Of a stretch of 64,000 bases of DNA, positions 55,470 through 64,000 are shown one piece after another. Location of the stretch: assembly GCA_019930625.1 (NCBI GenBank), contig CP082844.1:2790001-2854000 (forward strand). The letters run 5' to 3'. This DNA comes from Nocardia asteroides (GTDB lineage Bacteria; Actinomycetota; Actinomycetes; Mycobacteriales; Mycobacteriaceae). The position numbers were made by a program, and so were the translations under genes. Position 1 is the first letter of the stretch; each line of letters opens with the position of its first letter. The notes beneath the pieces are model-generated. The model ran no database searches, was not told where the DNA came from, and saw only the letters and a list, made by a program, of their open reading frames with translations.

Positions 55470-56045
55470 ATGACGGAACGTCGCCGAAACGGCAGGCGGT
55501 CGAGCGCCCTGCGCAACGGGCTCACGGTGGGATGCGTCCTGCTGTTCTATTACTTCTTGCCGCTGGATCTCCGGACCGATTTCGGGCGGCCCAGCCGGAT
55601 ACTCGGGCTGATCGCGTTCGTCGTAGGCGTCGCCGGGCTGGTCTGGCTGGCCCGGTGGCGGGTCCGCCGCTACATCACGAACCCGAGGACGGCCGGCGGG
55701 CAGATCAACGACGTGCTGCTCGTGGTGTGCGTCGTGGTGACGTTCTTCGCCCTGTACTACTACGTGCTCGAGCTGCGCATCCCCGGGCAGTTCGAGGGCC
55801 TGCACACGCGCACCGACGCGCTGTACTACACGATCGTCACCCTCGGGACCGTGGGCTACGGCGACGTGCACGCGGTCGGGCCCGCCGCGAAGGTCGCCAC
55901 CATTGTTCAGGTCGTGTTCGATCTGGGCATCGTCGGCACGCTGGCCGCCATCTCGACCTCGCACGTCGTCCACCGGCTGGAACAGGCGCGGCGCGGGCAG
56001 TCACCCGGACCGGGCACTAGCGATGCGAGCGGTACCAGCGAATGA
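55470..56045 (+). CDS. Potassium channel family protein
   Basis: This 191-residue membrane protein has a basic N-terminus, four hydrophobic segments (about 16-34, 45-62, 81-100 and 140-162) and, between the last two, the pore loop [12 protein letters not shown] with the canonical TVGYGD potassium selectivity filter. The third and fourth segments are thus the M1/M2 pair of a two-helix pore. No cytosolic RCK domain is present, so gating is unclear. GAAGGG precedes the ATG. The 3' end overlaps pgi by 29 bp on the opposite strand. Confidence 0.93.
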   Translation: MTERRRNGRRSSALRNGLTVGCVLLFYYFLPLDLRTDFGRPSRILGLIAFVVGVAGLVWLARWRVRRYITNPRTAGGQINDVLLVVCVVVTFFALYYYVLELRIPGQFEGLHTRTDALYYTIVTLGTVGYGDVHAVGPAAKVATIVQVVFDLGIVGTLAAISTSHVVHRLEQARRGQSPGPGTSDASGTSE

Positions 56046-57654
56046 GCGAGTCGGTCGACGAATCGTCCTGCGGCTGCGGCTCTTCGGTCGAGGTGAGCAG
56101 AGGGGCCAAGGCGAGCGCCTGCTGCTTGCCGAGTTCGACACCCCACTGGTCGAAGCTGTCGATGCCCCAGATCGTGCCCTCCACGAAGACTTGGTGCTCG
56201 TAGAGCGCGATGAGCTGACCGACCACCGAGGGCGTGAGCCGGGGCGCGAGGATGGTGGTGGACGGGCGGTTGCCCGGCATCACCTTGTGCGGCACGAGTG
56301 CGGGATCGGCGCCCTCTGCGGCGATCTCCTCGGCGGTCTTGCCGAATGCGAGCACCTTGGTCTGCGCGAACAGGTTGCTCATCAGGATGTCGTGCATGCT
56401 GCCGGTGCCGTCGCTGGTCGCCAGGTCGTCGGTGGGTTGGGCGAACCCGATGAAATCCGCCGGGATCAGCCGGGTGCCCTGGTGCAACAGCTGGTAGAAG
56501 GCGTGCTGGCCGTTGGTGCCCGGTTCACCCCAGAAGACCTCACCGGTGGAAGTGGTGACCGGGGTGCCGTCGGCGCGCACCGACTTCCCGTTGGACTCCA
56601 TGGTCAGCTGCTGCAGATAGGCGGGGAAACGGGCCAGATCATTCGAATACGGCAGTACCGCACGAGACTCGGCGCCGAAGAAGTTCGAGTACCAGACGCC
56701 GAGCATGCCGAGCAGTACCGGGGCGTTCTCCTCCAGCGGCGCCTCGGCGAAGTGCCGATCCACGGCGTGCATGCCCGCGAGGAATTCCGCGAAGCGCTCC
56801 TTGCCGATGGTCGCCATCACCGACAGGCCGATCGCCGAGTCCACCGAGTAGCGGCCGCCGACCCAATCCCAGAAACCGAACATGTTCTCGGTATCGATAC
56901 CGAACTTCGCGACCCGCTCGGCATTGGTGGACACCGCGACGAAATGCTTGGCCACGGCGTCCTCGCCGAGCGCGGCGACGAGCCAGCGGCGGGCCGCGGT
57001 GGCGTTGGTGAGCGTCTCCAGGGTGGAGAAGGTCTTGGAGGCGACGATGAACAGCGTGGTGGCCGGATCGAGCCCGTTCAGCTTCGCGACCAGGTCGGCG
57101 GGATCGACGTTCGAGACGAACCTGGCGCCGATGCCCGCGTCCGCGTAGTGACGCAACGCCTGATGCACCATGACCGGCCCCAGGTCCGATCCGCCGATGC
57201 CGATGTTGACCACCGTCGTGATGCGCTCGCCGGTCGCCCCGCGCCATGCGCCGGAGCGCAGCGCCTCGGCGAACTCGCCCATCCGTCGCAGCACCTCGCG
57301 CACCTCGGCGCCCGCGTCGGCGCCGTCGATGGTCATGCTCGCGCCTTCGGGCAGCCGCAGCGCGACATGGCCGACCGCGCGGTCCTCCGAAGTGTTGATG
57401 TGCTCGCCCCCGAACATCGCGTCCCGCCGCTGCGGCACGCCCGCCTCGCGCGCCAATTCCACCAGCAGGTGCAACGTTTCCCGGTTGACGCGGTGCTTGC
57501 TGTAGTCGATGTGCAGGTCAGCCACCTGGACGGTCAGCTCGCTGCCCCGGGCCGGGTCGTCGGCGAAGAACTCCCTGAGGTGTCGTCCCGCGACGGTGCC
57601 GTGGTGATCGTGCAGTTTCCGCCATGCCGCCGTCGCGGTGATGTCGCTGCTCAC
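56017..57654 (-). CDS. pgi: Glucose-6-phosphate isomerase
   Basis: This 545-residue glycolytic enzyme interconverts glucose 6-phosphate and fructose 6-phosphate. Signatures are [53 protein letters not shown], the catalytic Glu region [12 protein letters not shown] / [12 protein letters not shown] and [18 protein letters not shown]. Length is normal. In M. tuberculosis pgi lies near chorismate mutase and uvrD1, as here with an aldehyde dehydrogenase gene in between. It is divergent from that gene across 229 bp. Confidence 0.98.
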   Translation of the reverse strand: MSSDITATAAWRKLHDHHGTVAGRHLREFFADDPARGSELTVQVADLHIDYSKHRVNRETLHLLVELAREAGVPQRRDAMFGGEHINTSEDRAVGHVALRLPEGASMTIDGADAGAEVREVLRRMGEFAEALRSGAWRGATGERITTVVNIGIGGSDLGPVMVHQALRHYADAGIGARFVSNVDPADLVAKLNGLDPATTLFIVASKTFSTLETLTNATAARRWLVAALGEDAVAKHFVAVSTNAERVAKFGIDTENMFGFWDWVGGRYSVDSAIGLSVMATIGKERFAEFLAGMHAVDRHFAEAPLEENAPVLLGMLGVWYSNFFGAESRAVLPYSNDLARFPAYLQQLTMESNGKSVRADGTPVTTSTGEVFWGEPGTNGQHAFYQLLHQGTRLIPADFIGFAQPTDDLATSDGTGSMHDILMSNLFAQTKVLAFGKTAEEIAAEGADPALVPHKVMPGNRPSTTILAPRLTPSVVGQLIALYEHQVFVEGTIWGIDSFDQWGVELGKQQALALAPLLTSTEEPQPQDDSSTDSLIRWYRSHR

Positions 57655-57883
57655 GTTCGCCGAGAGTACAAGCAGGCACGGCCGCGCGCACGGATGCGTG
57701 CCCGGAGAGCCGGGCGGGCCGACGCCACCGCCGAGGTGAAAACCCGCTGTGCCACACCGCCCTTACCTTGGCCATCCGCACGACCGGCGGTACGGGCGGC
57801 GCACGATACCGAGCCCGCGGACCGCCGCGATCCGGCCGCCCGCGTGCGTTCCGGGATGCGCTTGCGCGGCATAGGCTGGCCGC

Positions 57884-59341
57884 ATGGTGTCCGAACGCGA
57901 ACTTCTCGAATCCGTACCGAAGCAGCTGTGGATCGGAGGGCGGCCCGTCGACGCCACCGGCGCCGGCACCTTCGCGGTGCACAATCCGTCGACCGGGGAG
58001 GCGCTGACGCACGTCGCGGACGCGACCCCGGAAGACGCGGTGCGCGCGCTCGACGCGGCCGTCGCGGTGCAGGACGACTGGGCGGCGACCCCGGCCCGCG
58101 AGCGAGGGGAGATCCTGCGCTCGGTCTTCGAGCGGATCACCGCCCGCGCGGAGGACTTCGCGCTGCTGATGACCCTGGAAATGGGCAAGGCTCTGCCGGA
58201 GAGCCGCAACGAGGTGCGCTACGGCGCCGAGTTCTTCCGGTGGTTCAGCGAGGAGGCCGTCCGGGTGCACGGACGCTACCTGCACGCGCCGTCGGGCGCG
58301 GGCCGGATCATGGTGCACAAGCAGCCGGTCGGACCCTGCCTGGCGATCACGCCGTGGAACTTCCCGCTCGCCATGGGCACACGCAAGATCGGTCCCGCGC
58401 TGGCCGCGGGCTGCACGATGATCGTCAAGCCCGCCTCGGCGACGCCGCTGACGATGCTGTTGCTGGCCGAGCTGTTCGGCGAGGCGGGGCTGCCCGACGG
58501 CGTGCTGTCGGTGCTCACCTCCAGCCGCTCCGGCGCGGTGACCCAGCCGCTGCTCGACGATCCCCGGCTGCGCAAGCTCACCTTCACCGGCTCCACCGAG
58601 GTCGGCAAGAAGCTGGTGGAGAAATCCGCGAACCGGCTGCTGCGCACCTCGATGGAACTCGGCGGGAACGCGCCGTTCGTGGTGTTCGACGACGCCGACG
58701 TCGATGCCGCCGTGCAGGGCGCGATGCTGGCGAAACTGCGCAACGGCGGCGAGGCGTGCACCGCCGCCAACCGCTTCCACGTGCACAACAGCGTGCTCGA
58801 GGAGTTCACGACCAAATTCGTCGAGGCGATCTCGAGCAGCGTGCGGCTCGGACCGGGCGCCGACCCGGACACGACACTCGGCCCGCTGATCAACCAGGAG
58901 CAACTTCGGACGGTCGGGGAACTGGTGGACGACGCCGTTGCGGCGGGCGCGCGGGTGCTGATCGGCGGCAAGGCGCCCGAAGGTCCGGGCTGGTTCTACC
59001 CGGCCACCGTGCTGCGTGATGTCCCGCCACAGGCGCGGATTCTGCGCGAGGAGGTCTTCGGCCCGGTCGCGCCGATCGTGGGCTTCCAGACCGAGGAGCA
59101 AGGGCTGGCCGCCGCCAACGACACCGAATTCGGTCTGGTCAGCTACGTCTACACCCGCGACCTCGACCGCGCCCTGCGGATCGCCGAAGGCTTGGAATCC
59201 GGCATGGTGGGCGTCAACCGCGGCGTGATCTCCGATCCCGCCGCCCCGTTCGGTGGCGTCAAGGAGTCCGGTTTCGGCCGGGAAGGCGGCACCGAGGGCA
59301 TCGAGGAGTACCTGTCCACCAAGTACATCGCCCTCACCTGA
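57884..59341 (+). CDS. NAD(P)-dependent aldehyde dehydrogenase, succinate-semialdehyde type
   Basis: This 485-residue aldehyde dehydrogenase has the coenzyme motif AITPWNFPLAMGTRKIGPAL, FTGSTEVGKKL, the general base in MELGGNAPFVVF and the catalytic Cys in NGGEACTAANRF. The C-terminal GVNRGVISDPAAPFGGVKESGFGREGG resembles GabD-type enzymes, which oxidise succinate semialdehyde to succinate. Substrate assignment rests on overall pattern and is moderate. No gabT is next to it. The ATG lies 229 bp from divergent pgi; a hairpin follows the stop. Confidence 0.9.
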   Translation: MVSERELLESVPKQLWIGGRPVDATGAGTFAVHNPSTGEALTHVADATPEDAVRALDAAVAVQDDWAATPARERGEILRSVFERITARAEDFALLMTLEMGKALPESRNEVRYGAEFFRWFSEEAVRVHGRYLHAPSGAGRIMVHKQPVGPCLAITPWNFPLAMGTRKIGPALAAGCTMIVKPASATPLTMLLLAELFGEAGLPDGVLSVLTSSRSGAVTQPLLDDPRLRKLTFTGSTEVGKKLVEKSANRLLRTSMELGGNAPFVVFDDADVDAAVQGAMLAKLRNGGEACTAANRFHVHNSVLEEFTTKFVEAISSSVRLGPGADPDTTLGPLINQEQLRTVGELVDDAVAAGARVLIGGKAPEGPGWFYPATVLRDVPPQARILREEVFGPVAPIVGFQTEEQGLAAANDTEFGLVSYVYTRDLDRALRIAEGLESGMVGVNRGVISDPAAPFGGVKESGFGREGGTEGIEEYLSTKYIALT

Positions 59342-59358
59342 ATGCGGACATGAAACGA

Positions 59359-59388
59359 CCGCCCCGGGGTGCATTACACCCGGGGCGG
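59359..59388. terminator. Bidirectional hairpin between convergent genes
   Basis: CCGCCCCGGGGTG and CACCCGGGGCGG form a 12-bp GC stem with one bulged G and a loop of about 5 bases, 17 bases after the aldehyde dehydrogenase stop and 41 bases from the chorismate mutase stop. It can serve both strands. Confidence 0.65.
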
Positions 59389-59429
59389 CCTATGGGAAGC
59401 GGCTCGCGAGCGCGCCGCAGGTTGTCAGC

Positions 59430-59723
59430 TCAGTGGCCGAGACGACCGCGGCCGAGGCGAAGCAGCAGCATGGCGAGGGTGTGGCCTTCCTGGCCGAGTT
59501 CGCTGAAGCGTTCCAGCACCTTCATCTCGCGGCTGTGCACCAGGCGCGGCCCGCCGGACGCCATACGCGTCCGGCCGATGATCCGGGAAATCTCCGTCCG
59601 GCGCTTGATCGCGGCCAGGATCTCGGCGTCGAGGTGATCGATCTCCTTGCGGAGCTTGTCGATCTCGGCCTCGGTCTGCGGCAGCGCCGATTCGGACCCG
59701 GTCGTCGTGGCAGGGGTGCTCAT
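59430..59723 (-). CDS. Chorismate mutase (AroQ class)
   Basis: This 97-residue all-helical chorismate mutase converts chorismate to prephenate for Phe and Tyr synthesis. The pattern is IDKLRKEIDHLDAEILAAIKRRTEIS with the first-helix active-site Arg, then KVLERFSELGQEG and LLLRLGRGRLGH, like the cytosolic M. tuberculosis enzyme Rv0948c. It has no signal peptide. GAGGAG lies 7 bases before ATG 59723. Its position beside uvrD1 is conserved with mycobacteria. Confidence 0.93.
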   Translation of the reverse strand: MSTPATTTGSESALPQTEAEIDKLRKEIDHLDAEILAAIKRRTEISRIIGRTRMASGGPRLVHSREMKVLERFSELGQEGHTLAMLLLRLGRGRLGH

Positions 59724-59946
59724 CATTCATCTCCTCGTGTCAGAACATCGATCGGCGCGTGCTCGAGGCTCGTTACCGATCAGTTCTTTCACCGTGAAAC
59801 AGACCTGGTGGGGCCTTGTATTGTCCCCCCAGATGGTGCGCTCAGGTACAGGCTCCGCGGTCCCGATGTCCGGCAGGCAGCCGAATCGGATGTCTTGCGA
59901 GAGCGCTGAGCATGTGGCCAGTCTGCCACGGGCTGGAAGGTATGCA

Positions 59947-59960
59947 AAACGTATACGTTT
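59947..59960. promoter_or_regulatory. Perfect 14-bp palindrome in the 384-bp gap before uvrD1
   Basis: AAACGTATACGTTT is its own reverse complement. The gap 59724-60107 holds no convincing gene; it must contain the promoters of chorismate mutase (minus) and uvrD1 (plus). The palindrome lies 148 bp from uvrD1 and 224 bp from the mutase gene, and is AT-rich against its surroundings, as an operator would be. It does not match the SOS box. Confidence 0.55.
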
Positions 59961-60107
59961 GGCAATCGCGCGAGAAGCGCAGGTCGTTTCGCCCGGCCTT
60001 CCCACCAGCGGGAGTTCACGCGCCGTTCAGCCCGCCGGCGCCGAACCGATACCGATGCCGCCCGGGACTTCATCTCTGTCGGTGGCCGCCGGTAGCGTGG
60101 ATGGACG

Positions 60108-62693
60108 ATGGACATCACGGTGGCTCCCAAGACGCAGGCCGACCGGGTCGTGCACCCGGATCCGACATCGAAACCGCAGTTCGCCGGCGGTGACGCGACG
60201 GAGGGGTCGCGGCCTGCCGCCGTGCCCGAGGCGCCGCCGACAGAGGCCGAGCGCGAGCGGCAGCGCGTCGAGCGGGAGCAGCGGCGCGCCGAGGAGGCCG
60301 AACGGCTGCTCGACGGCCTCAATCCGCAGCAGCGCGCGGCGGTCGTGCACACGGGCTCCCCGCTGCTCATCGTGGCCGGAGCGGGCTCGGGCAAGACGGC
60401 CGTGCTCACCCGCCGTATCGCCTATCTGCTGGCCGCGCGCGGCGTCACGCCGGGCCAAGTGCTGGCCATCACGTTCACCAACAAAGCCGCCGCGGAGATG
60501 CGGGAGCGGGTGACGGGGCTGGTCGGCCCGCGCGCGAACGCCATGTGGGTGTCGACATTCCACTCCAGTTGCGTCCGCATCCTGCGTACCCAGGCGGCGC
60601 TGCTGCCCGGGCTGAACTCGAACTTCTCGATCTATGACGCGGACGATTCGCGGCGCCTGCTCACCATGATCGGCCGCGACATGGACATCGACCCCAAGAA
60701 GTACTCCGCGCGCCTGCTCGCGACCGCCATCTCGAATCTGAAGAACGAACTCATCGACCCGGCCCGCGCCACCGCGGACGCGGAATCCGACGACACGGAG
60801 CTGCCCGGCCTGGTGGCCAGGGTCTACACCGAATACCAGCGCAGGTTGCGCTCGGCGAACGCGCTGGACTTCGACGACCTGATCGGCGAGACGGTTGCGC
60901 TGCTGCAGAACCACCCCCAGGTCGCCGAGTACTACCGCCGCCGGTTCCGGCACGTGCTGGTGGACGAGTACCAGGACACCAACCACGCGCAATACGTCCT
61001 GGTTCGCGAATTGGTCGGCCACCACGTGGCAGACGCCGGCGAGGACCGGGTTCCGCCGAGTGAACTGTGCGTGGTCGGTGACGCCGATCAGTCCATCTAC
61101 GCCTTCCGCGGCGCGACGATCCGCAATATCGAGGAGTTCGAGCGCGACTTCCCCGACGCCGAGACCATCCTGCTGGAGCAGAACTATCGCTCCACCCAGC
61201 ACATCCTCTCCGCCGCGAACGCGGTGATCTCCCGCAACGAGAACCGGCGCGACAAGAAGCTGTGGACCGATTCCGGCGAGGGCGACCTGATCACCGGCTA
61301 CGTCGCCGACAACGAGCACGACGAGGCGTCGTTCGTGGCACGCGAGATCGACCGGCTGGTCGACCAGGGCGAGGCCAACTACGGCGACGTCGCGGTGTTC
61401 TACCGCACGAACAACAACTCCCGAGCGCTGGAAGAGATCTTCATCCGGATGGGCCTGCCCTACAAGGTGGTCGGCGGCGTCCGCTTCTACGAGCGCAAAG
61501 AGGTGCGCGACATCGTCGCCTACCTGCGGGTGCTGGAGAACCCGGACGACGCGGTGAGCATGCGCCGCATCCTGAACACGCCGCGCCGCGGCATCGGCGA
61601 CCGCGCCGAAGCGTGCGTGGCGGTGCACGCCGAACAGCGCGGGATCGGTTTCGCCGCCGCGTTGCGCGACGCCGCCGAAGGCAAGGTGGCGCTGCTGAAC
61701 ACACGCGCGCAGCGAGCCATCGCGGGCTTCCTCGACCTGCTCGACGACATCCGGGCCGCGGGCGAGCGCGCCGACTCGGACTTCCCCGATGTGGGCAACG
61801 TCGTCGAAGCGGTGCTCGAGCGCACCGGCTATCGCGCCGAGCTGGAGGCCTCCGACGATCCGCAGGACGGCGCGCGGCTGGACAACCTCAACGAATTGGT
61901 CAGCGTCGCGCGCGAGTTCAGCTCCGAGGCGCACAACAACGCGGAGGCGGCCCGGCAGGAGGGGCTACTGCCCGAGGTGGGCGAAGGCGAGCCGGATCCC
62001 GGTTCGCTCGCGGCGTTCCTGGAGCGGGTCTCGCTTGTGGCCGACACCGACCAGATCCCGGACGAAGGCTCCGGAGTGGTCACGATGATGACGCTGCACA
62101 CCGCCAAGGGGCTGGAGTTCCCGGTGGTGTTCGTGACCGGGTGGGAGGACGGGCAGTTCCCGCACATGCGGGCGCTCGGCGATCCGACCGAGCTGGCCGA
62201 GGAACGCCGCCTGGCCTACGTCGGCATCACCAGGGCCCGGCAGCGGCTGTACCTGACGCGTGCCGTGGTGCGTTCGGGCTGGGGGCAGCCGGTCTCGAAC
62301 CCGGAATCGCGATTCCTGCAGGAGATCCCCGGTCATCTCATCGACTGGCGGCGGCTCGAGCCGGCCGGATCACCCGGGACGAGGGGCATCCGGCGGCGTG
62401 GCGGGGACGACGACGGCTTGGAGCGGGACTGGACGCGCGGCGACGGCTGGTCGGAGCCGCGCCCCGGCTTGCGCGATCGCGGACCGCGCAGGCCCGCTCC
62501 GGGCGGAGCGACACGCAACAACACGAACTTGGTGCTCGCCGTGGGCGATCGGGTCAGCGACGACAAGTACGGTCTCGGCCGGGTGATCGCCGCCGAGGGC
62601 TTCGGGCCGCTGGCCACGGTGACCATAGATTTCGGCACCGCGGGCAAGATCCGGTTGATCCCGCAGTACAGCCGGACGTTGGTCAAGCTCTGA
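60108..62693 (+). CDS. uvrD1: ATP-dependent DNA helicase UvrD1/PcrA
   Basis: This 861-residue superfamily 1A 3'-5' helicase acts in nucleotide excision repair and replication-fork maintenance. Motifs are Walker A AGAGSGKTAVLTRRIAYLL (motif I), TFTNKAAAEMRERV (Ia), VDEYQDTNHAQY (II), GDADQSIYAFRGA (III), LEQNYRSTQ (IV), TMMTLHTAKGLEFPVVF (V) and EERRLAYVGITRARQRLYLTRA (VI). A 70-residue charged N-terminal extension precedes them. The C-terminal 55 residues (VGDRVSDDKYGLGRVIA ... FGTAGKIRLI) form the Tudor-like domain of mycobacterial UvrD1. Gene order with chorismate mutase and pgi matches mycobacteria. Confidence 0.97.
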   Translation: MDITVAPKTQADRVVHPDPTSKPQFAGGDATEGSRPAAVPEAPPTEAERERQRVEREQRRAEEAERLLDGLNPQQRAAVVHTGSPLLIVAGAGSGKTAVLTRRIAYLLAARGVTPGQVLAITFTNKAAAEMRERVTGLVGPRANAMWVSTFHSSCVRILRTQAALLPGLNSNFSIYDADDSRRLLTMIGRDMDIDPKKYSARLLATAISNLKNELIDPARATADAESDDTELPGLVARVYTEYQRRLRSANALDFDDLIGETVALLQNHPQVAEYYRRRFRHVLVDEYQDTNHAQYVLVRELVGHHVADAGEDRVPPSELCVVGDADQSIYAFRGATIRNIEEFERDFPDAETILLEQNYRSTQHILSAANAVISRNENRRDKKLWTDSGEGDLITGYVADNEHDEASFVAREIDRLVDQGEANYGDVAVFYRTNNNSRALEEIFIRMGLPYKVVGGVRFYERKEVRDIVAYLRVLENPDDAVSMRRILNTPRRGIGDRAEACVAVHAEQRGIGFAAALRDAAEGKVALLNTRAQRAIAGFLDLLDDIRAAGERADSDFPDVGNVVEAVLERTGYRAELEASDDPQDGARLDNLNELVSVAREFSSEAHNNAEAARQEGLLPEVGEGEPDPGSLAAFLERVSLVADTDQIPDEGSGVVTMMTLHTAKGLEFPVVFVTGWEDGQFPHMRALGDPTELAEERRLAYVGITRARQRLYLTRAVVRSGWGQPVSNPESRFLQEIPGHLIDWRRLEPAGSPGTRGIRRRGGDDDGLERDWTRGDGWSEPRPGLRDRGPRRPAPGGATRNNTNLVLAVGDRVSDDKYGLGRVIAAEGFGPLATVTIDFGTAGKIRLIPQYSRTLVKL

Positions 62694-62700
62694 GCGGCGC

Positions 62701-62714
62701 GGGCCTTTCGGCCC
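62701..62714 (+). terminator. Short hairpin after uvrD1
   Basis: GGGCC-TTTC-GGCCC lies 7 bases past the uvrD1 stop. The stem is only 5 bp and no U-tract follows, so termination is uncertain; the next gene starts 37 bases later on the same strand. Confidence 0.35.
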
Positions 62715-62750
62715 TGCCCGCCCTCGCGTCGCACCGGTAGGGTCCGCGGC

Positions 62751-63176
62751 GTGGATACGATCGCCCAGCACATCCTCTGGTTTCTGCCCATGCTCTGGCT
62801 CGGCATGGTGCTGGCCATCTCGTTCCTCGAGGCGCCTCTGAAGTTCCGCGCCCCCGGGGTGACGCTGCCGCTCGGTCTCGGCATCGGCCGCTTGGTGTTC
62901 CGGGCACTGAACGTCGCCGAGGTCGCGCTCGCCGCGCTGCTGGTGGTCGCCGCACTGATCATCGGGCCCGGCCGGGCGACCTGGTGGTGGCTGGGCGCGG
63001 CCGTGATCTTGCTGGCGGTCCAGATCCTGGCGGTGCGCCCGCCGCTGTCCCGCCGCGCCGATCGGGTGCTGGCGGGGGAGGAGCTACCGCGCTCGCACGC
63101 TCATTTCTGGTACATCGGCCTGGAGGTCGTCAAGGTCGTCGCGCTGTTCGGTCTCGCGATCGCGGCGACGCCATAG
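62751..63176 (+). CDS. Small four-span membrane protein, function unknown
   Basis: This 141-residue protein has four hydrophobic segments (about 8-26, 50-72, 78-94 and 119-138) separated by short loops. The first loop, FLEAPLKFRAPGVTLPLGLGIGRLVF, is conserved in many actinobacterial small membrane proteins of unknown function; it recalls DUF4149/TMEM205-like proteins, without certainty. GTG 62751 is the start. It follows uvrD1 by 57 bp on the same strand and may be cotranscribed. Confidence 0.75.
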   Translation: MDTIAQHILWFLPMLWLGMVLAISFLEAPLKFRAPGVTLPLGLGIGRLVFRALNVAEVALAALLVVAALIIGPGRATWWWLGAAVILLAVQILAVRPPLSRRADRVLAGEELPRSHAHFWYIGLEVVKVVALFGLAIAATP

Positions 63177-63187
63177 GCTCGGTCGTC

Positions 63188-63748
63188 TCACCGATCCGGC
63201 CGCAGTTCGGGCGGGTCGGTGATCTCGATTCCCGCCGCATGTCGTAGCTGCGCGAGGAACATCGCCTGATCGTCGCCCGCCACGAGGTAGTGCGACACCG
63301 CCAGCCGCACGATCGTGGCCGCGACCAGCTCCGCATCGTCGCCCTCGACCATCGGCGCGATGAGCCCGCGCATGATCGGTATCACCCTGGTGATCTGCGA
63401 CAGCACGTGATCGGGCTCCACGGCGACCAGGGGGCTCAGCGAGTACGAATCCTGGAAGTCGACGATGAAGTGCAGGACGGCGTCCAGCCGGTCGTGGCCG
63501 GTCAGTCCCTCGGTCGCGGCGCGCAGCCCCTCCTCGATGTTTCGCTGCTCGTAGCTGCCGAACGCGGCGAGCAGTTCCTCCTTCGACGAGAACAGGCGAT
63601 ACAGCTTCGGCCGCGACACCTTGGCCTCGGCGGCGACATCCGACAGGCTCAGCTTGCTGTGCCCTCTTCGGCCGAGCACCTCGAAGGTGGCCCGCAGGAT
63701 CCGTGTCCGGGTCGTCGTGTCCGAGCTCGTGCCACCGTCCGAATCCAA
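63188..63748 (-). CDS. TetR family transcriptional regulator
   Basis: This protein of about 186 residues has an N-terminal helix-turn-helix (ILRATFEVLGRRGHSKLSLSDVAAEAKVSRPKLYRLFSSK in two helices plus recognition helix) and a helical ligand domain. No ATG or GTG lies near the family N-terminus in this frame, so TTG 63748 is the best start; ATG 63844 would extend through the P450 fragment on the other strand. It abuts the truncated P450 and may once have controlled that locus. Confidence 0.85.
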   Translation of the reverse strand: MDSDGGTSSDTTTRTRILRATFEVLGRRGHSKLSLSDVAAEAKVSRPKLYRLFSSKEELLAAFGSYEQRNIEEGLRAATEGLTGHDRLDAVLHFIVDFQDSYSLSPLVAVEPDHVLSQITRVIPIMRGLIAPMVEGDDAELVAATIVRLAVSHYLVAGDDQAMFLAQLRHAAGIEITDPPELRPDR

Positions 63749-64000
63749 CCCCGTGCTCCTGCTGCTCGCCTCCGCGAACCGCGACGAGCGGGCGTTCGAC
63801 GACGCGGACCGCTTCGACATCGACCGACCACATCCCGGCCACAACCTCGGCTACGGCATCCACAGCTGTCTCGGTGCGGCCCTCGCACGCCTGGAAGGCC
63901 GGATAGCGCTGGACGCGCTGCTCGACTTCATGCCCGAATACGAGTTGGATCGAGCGGGTTTGCGAAGAGCGGCGCAGACCAGCGTCGCGGGCTGGACCAA
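63717..64000 (+). pseudogene. C-terminal fragment of a cytochrome P450, continuing past the window
   Basis: From about 63717 the frame reads VLLLLASANRDERAFDDADRFD, then GHNLGYGIHSCLGAALARLEG with the heme Cys ligand, and runs off the end at 64000 a few residues before the usual P450 terminus. The I-helix, the ExxR K-helix and all else upstream are missing; that DNA instead encodes the TetR protein on the other strand. The fragment is about a fifth of a P450 and has no start signal, so it is a 5'-truncated remnant. Confidence 0.8.

Noticed and set aside
55903..59019. Long plus-strand frame across pgi and the aldehyde dehydrogenase gene
   Set aside because: It is antisense to pgi and out of frame with the aldehyde dehydrogenase; both real genes have full motifs in other frames.
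59727..60005. 92-codon minus-strand frame between chorismate mutase and uvrD1
   Set aside because: No ribosome site, unbiased third positions and no family resemblance. The stretch is better read as a regulatory gap.

Overview
The window is high-GC actinobacterial DNA and most resembles Nocardia or a close relative. The evidence is an MspA-type porin, a pgi / chorismate mutase / uvrD1 cluster laid out as in Mycobacterium tuberculosis, a thyA-dfrA pair, an encapsulin with a Dyp-type peroxidase, a large NRPS, many TetR-type regulators and GC-rich third codon positions. This assignment rests on gene content only; no rRNA or tRNA gene was seen.

Layout. (1) 1-14307: the 3' part of a giant NRPS gene, read as A(partial)-T / C-A-T / C-A-T / C-A-T-E / C-A(degenerate), with no terminal T or TE domain and a strong hairpin after its stop. 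(2) 14436-15431: a Uma2-family gene followed by a decayed second copy. (3) 15583-25477: short accessory units, most of them a regulator divergent from an enzyme gene with palindromic candidate operators between them (TetR/peroxiredoxin-DUF1772-YHS, MarR/GDSL, TetR/quinone-type oxidoreductase, CGNR/RidA, WYL/epoxide hydrolase). (4) 25469-31445: a tightly overlapped permease / DUF1989 / DUF1989 / carboxyltransferase operon of the urea or guanidine carboxylase type, divergent from a TetR gene. The carboxylase has only the AHS2-AHS1 carboxyltransferase part. (5) 31449-37305: TerD-like protein, PH-like membrane protein, encapsulin, DyP peroxidase with C-terminal cargo tag, cupin, dfrA and thyA.

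(6) 37415-43147: cobF, interrupted at its 3' end by an integrated element of about 4.06 kb (38120-42208), then an Fpg/Nei glycosylase gene. The element is bounded by a perfect 31-bp direct repeat of the last cobF codons. It carries the catalytic C-terminus of a tyrosine recombinase, several phage-like small genes, a minus-strand two-gene cassette with a clear terminator, and an XRE regulator with a large C-terminal region. The element supplies a new cobF stop codon; the old 3' end survives at 42178-42216.

(7) 43157-52446: carboxylesterase, flavoprotein disulfide reductase, DUF2630, a MocR regulator divergent from a PNPOx-like protein, MspA porin, and a crotonase / HxxxDG acyltransferase pair divergent from a TetR-acyl-CoA dehydrogenase pair. 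(8) 54063-63176: SnoaL-like protein, P-loop kinase, potassium channel, pgi, aldehyde dehydrogenase, chorismate mutase, uvrD1 and a small membrane protein. (9) 63188-64000: a TetR gene abutting the C-terminal piece of a cytochrome P450 that runs off the window.

The strongest leads are the integrated element in cobF, the carboxyltransferase operon lacking visible biotin carboxylase and biotin carrier domains, the degenerate NRPS terminus, and the codon-usage island inside the NRPS.
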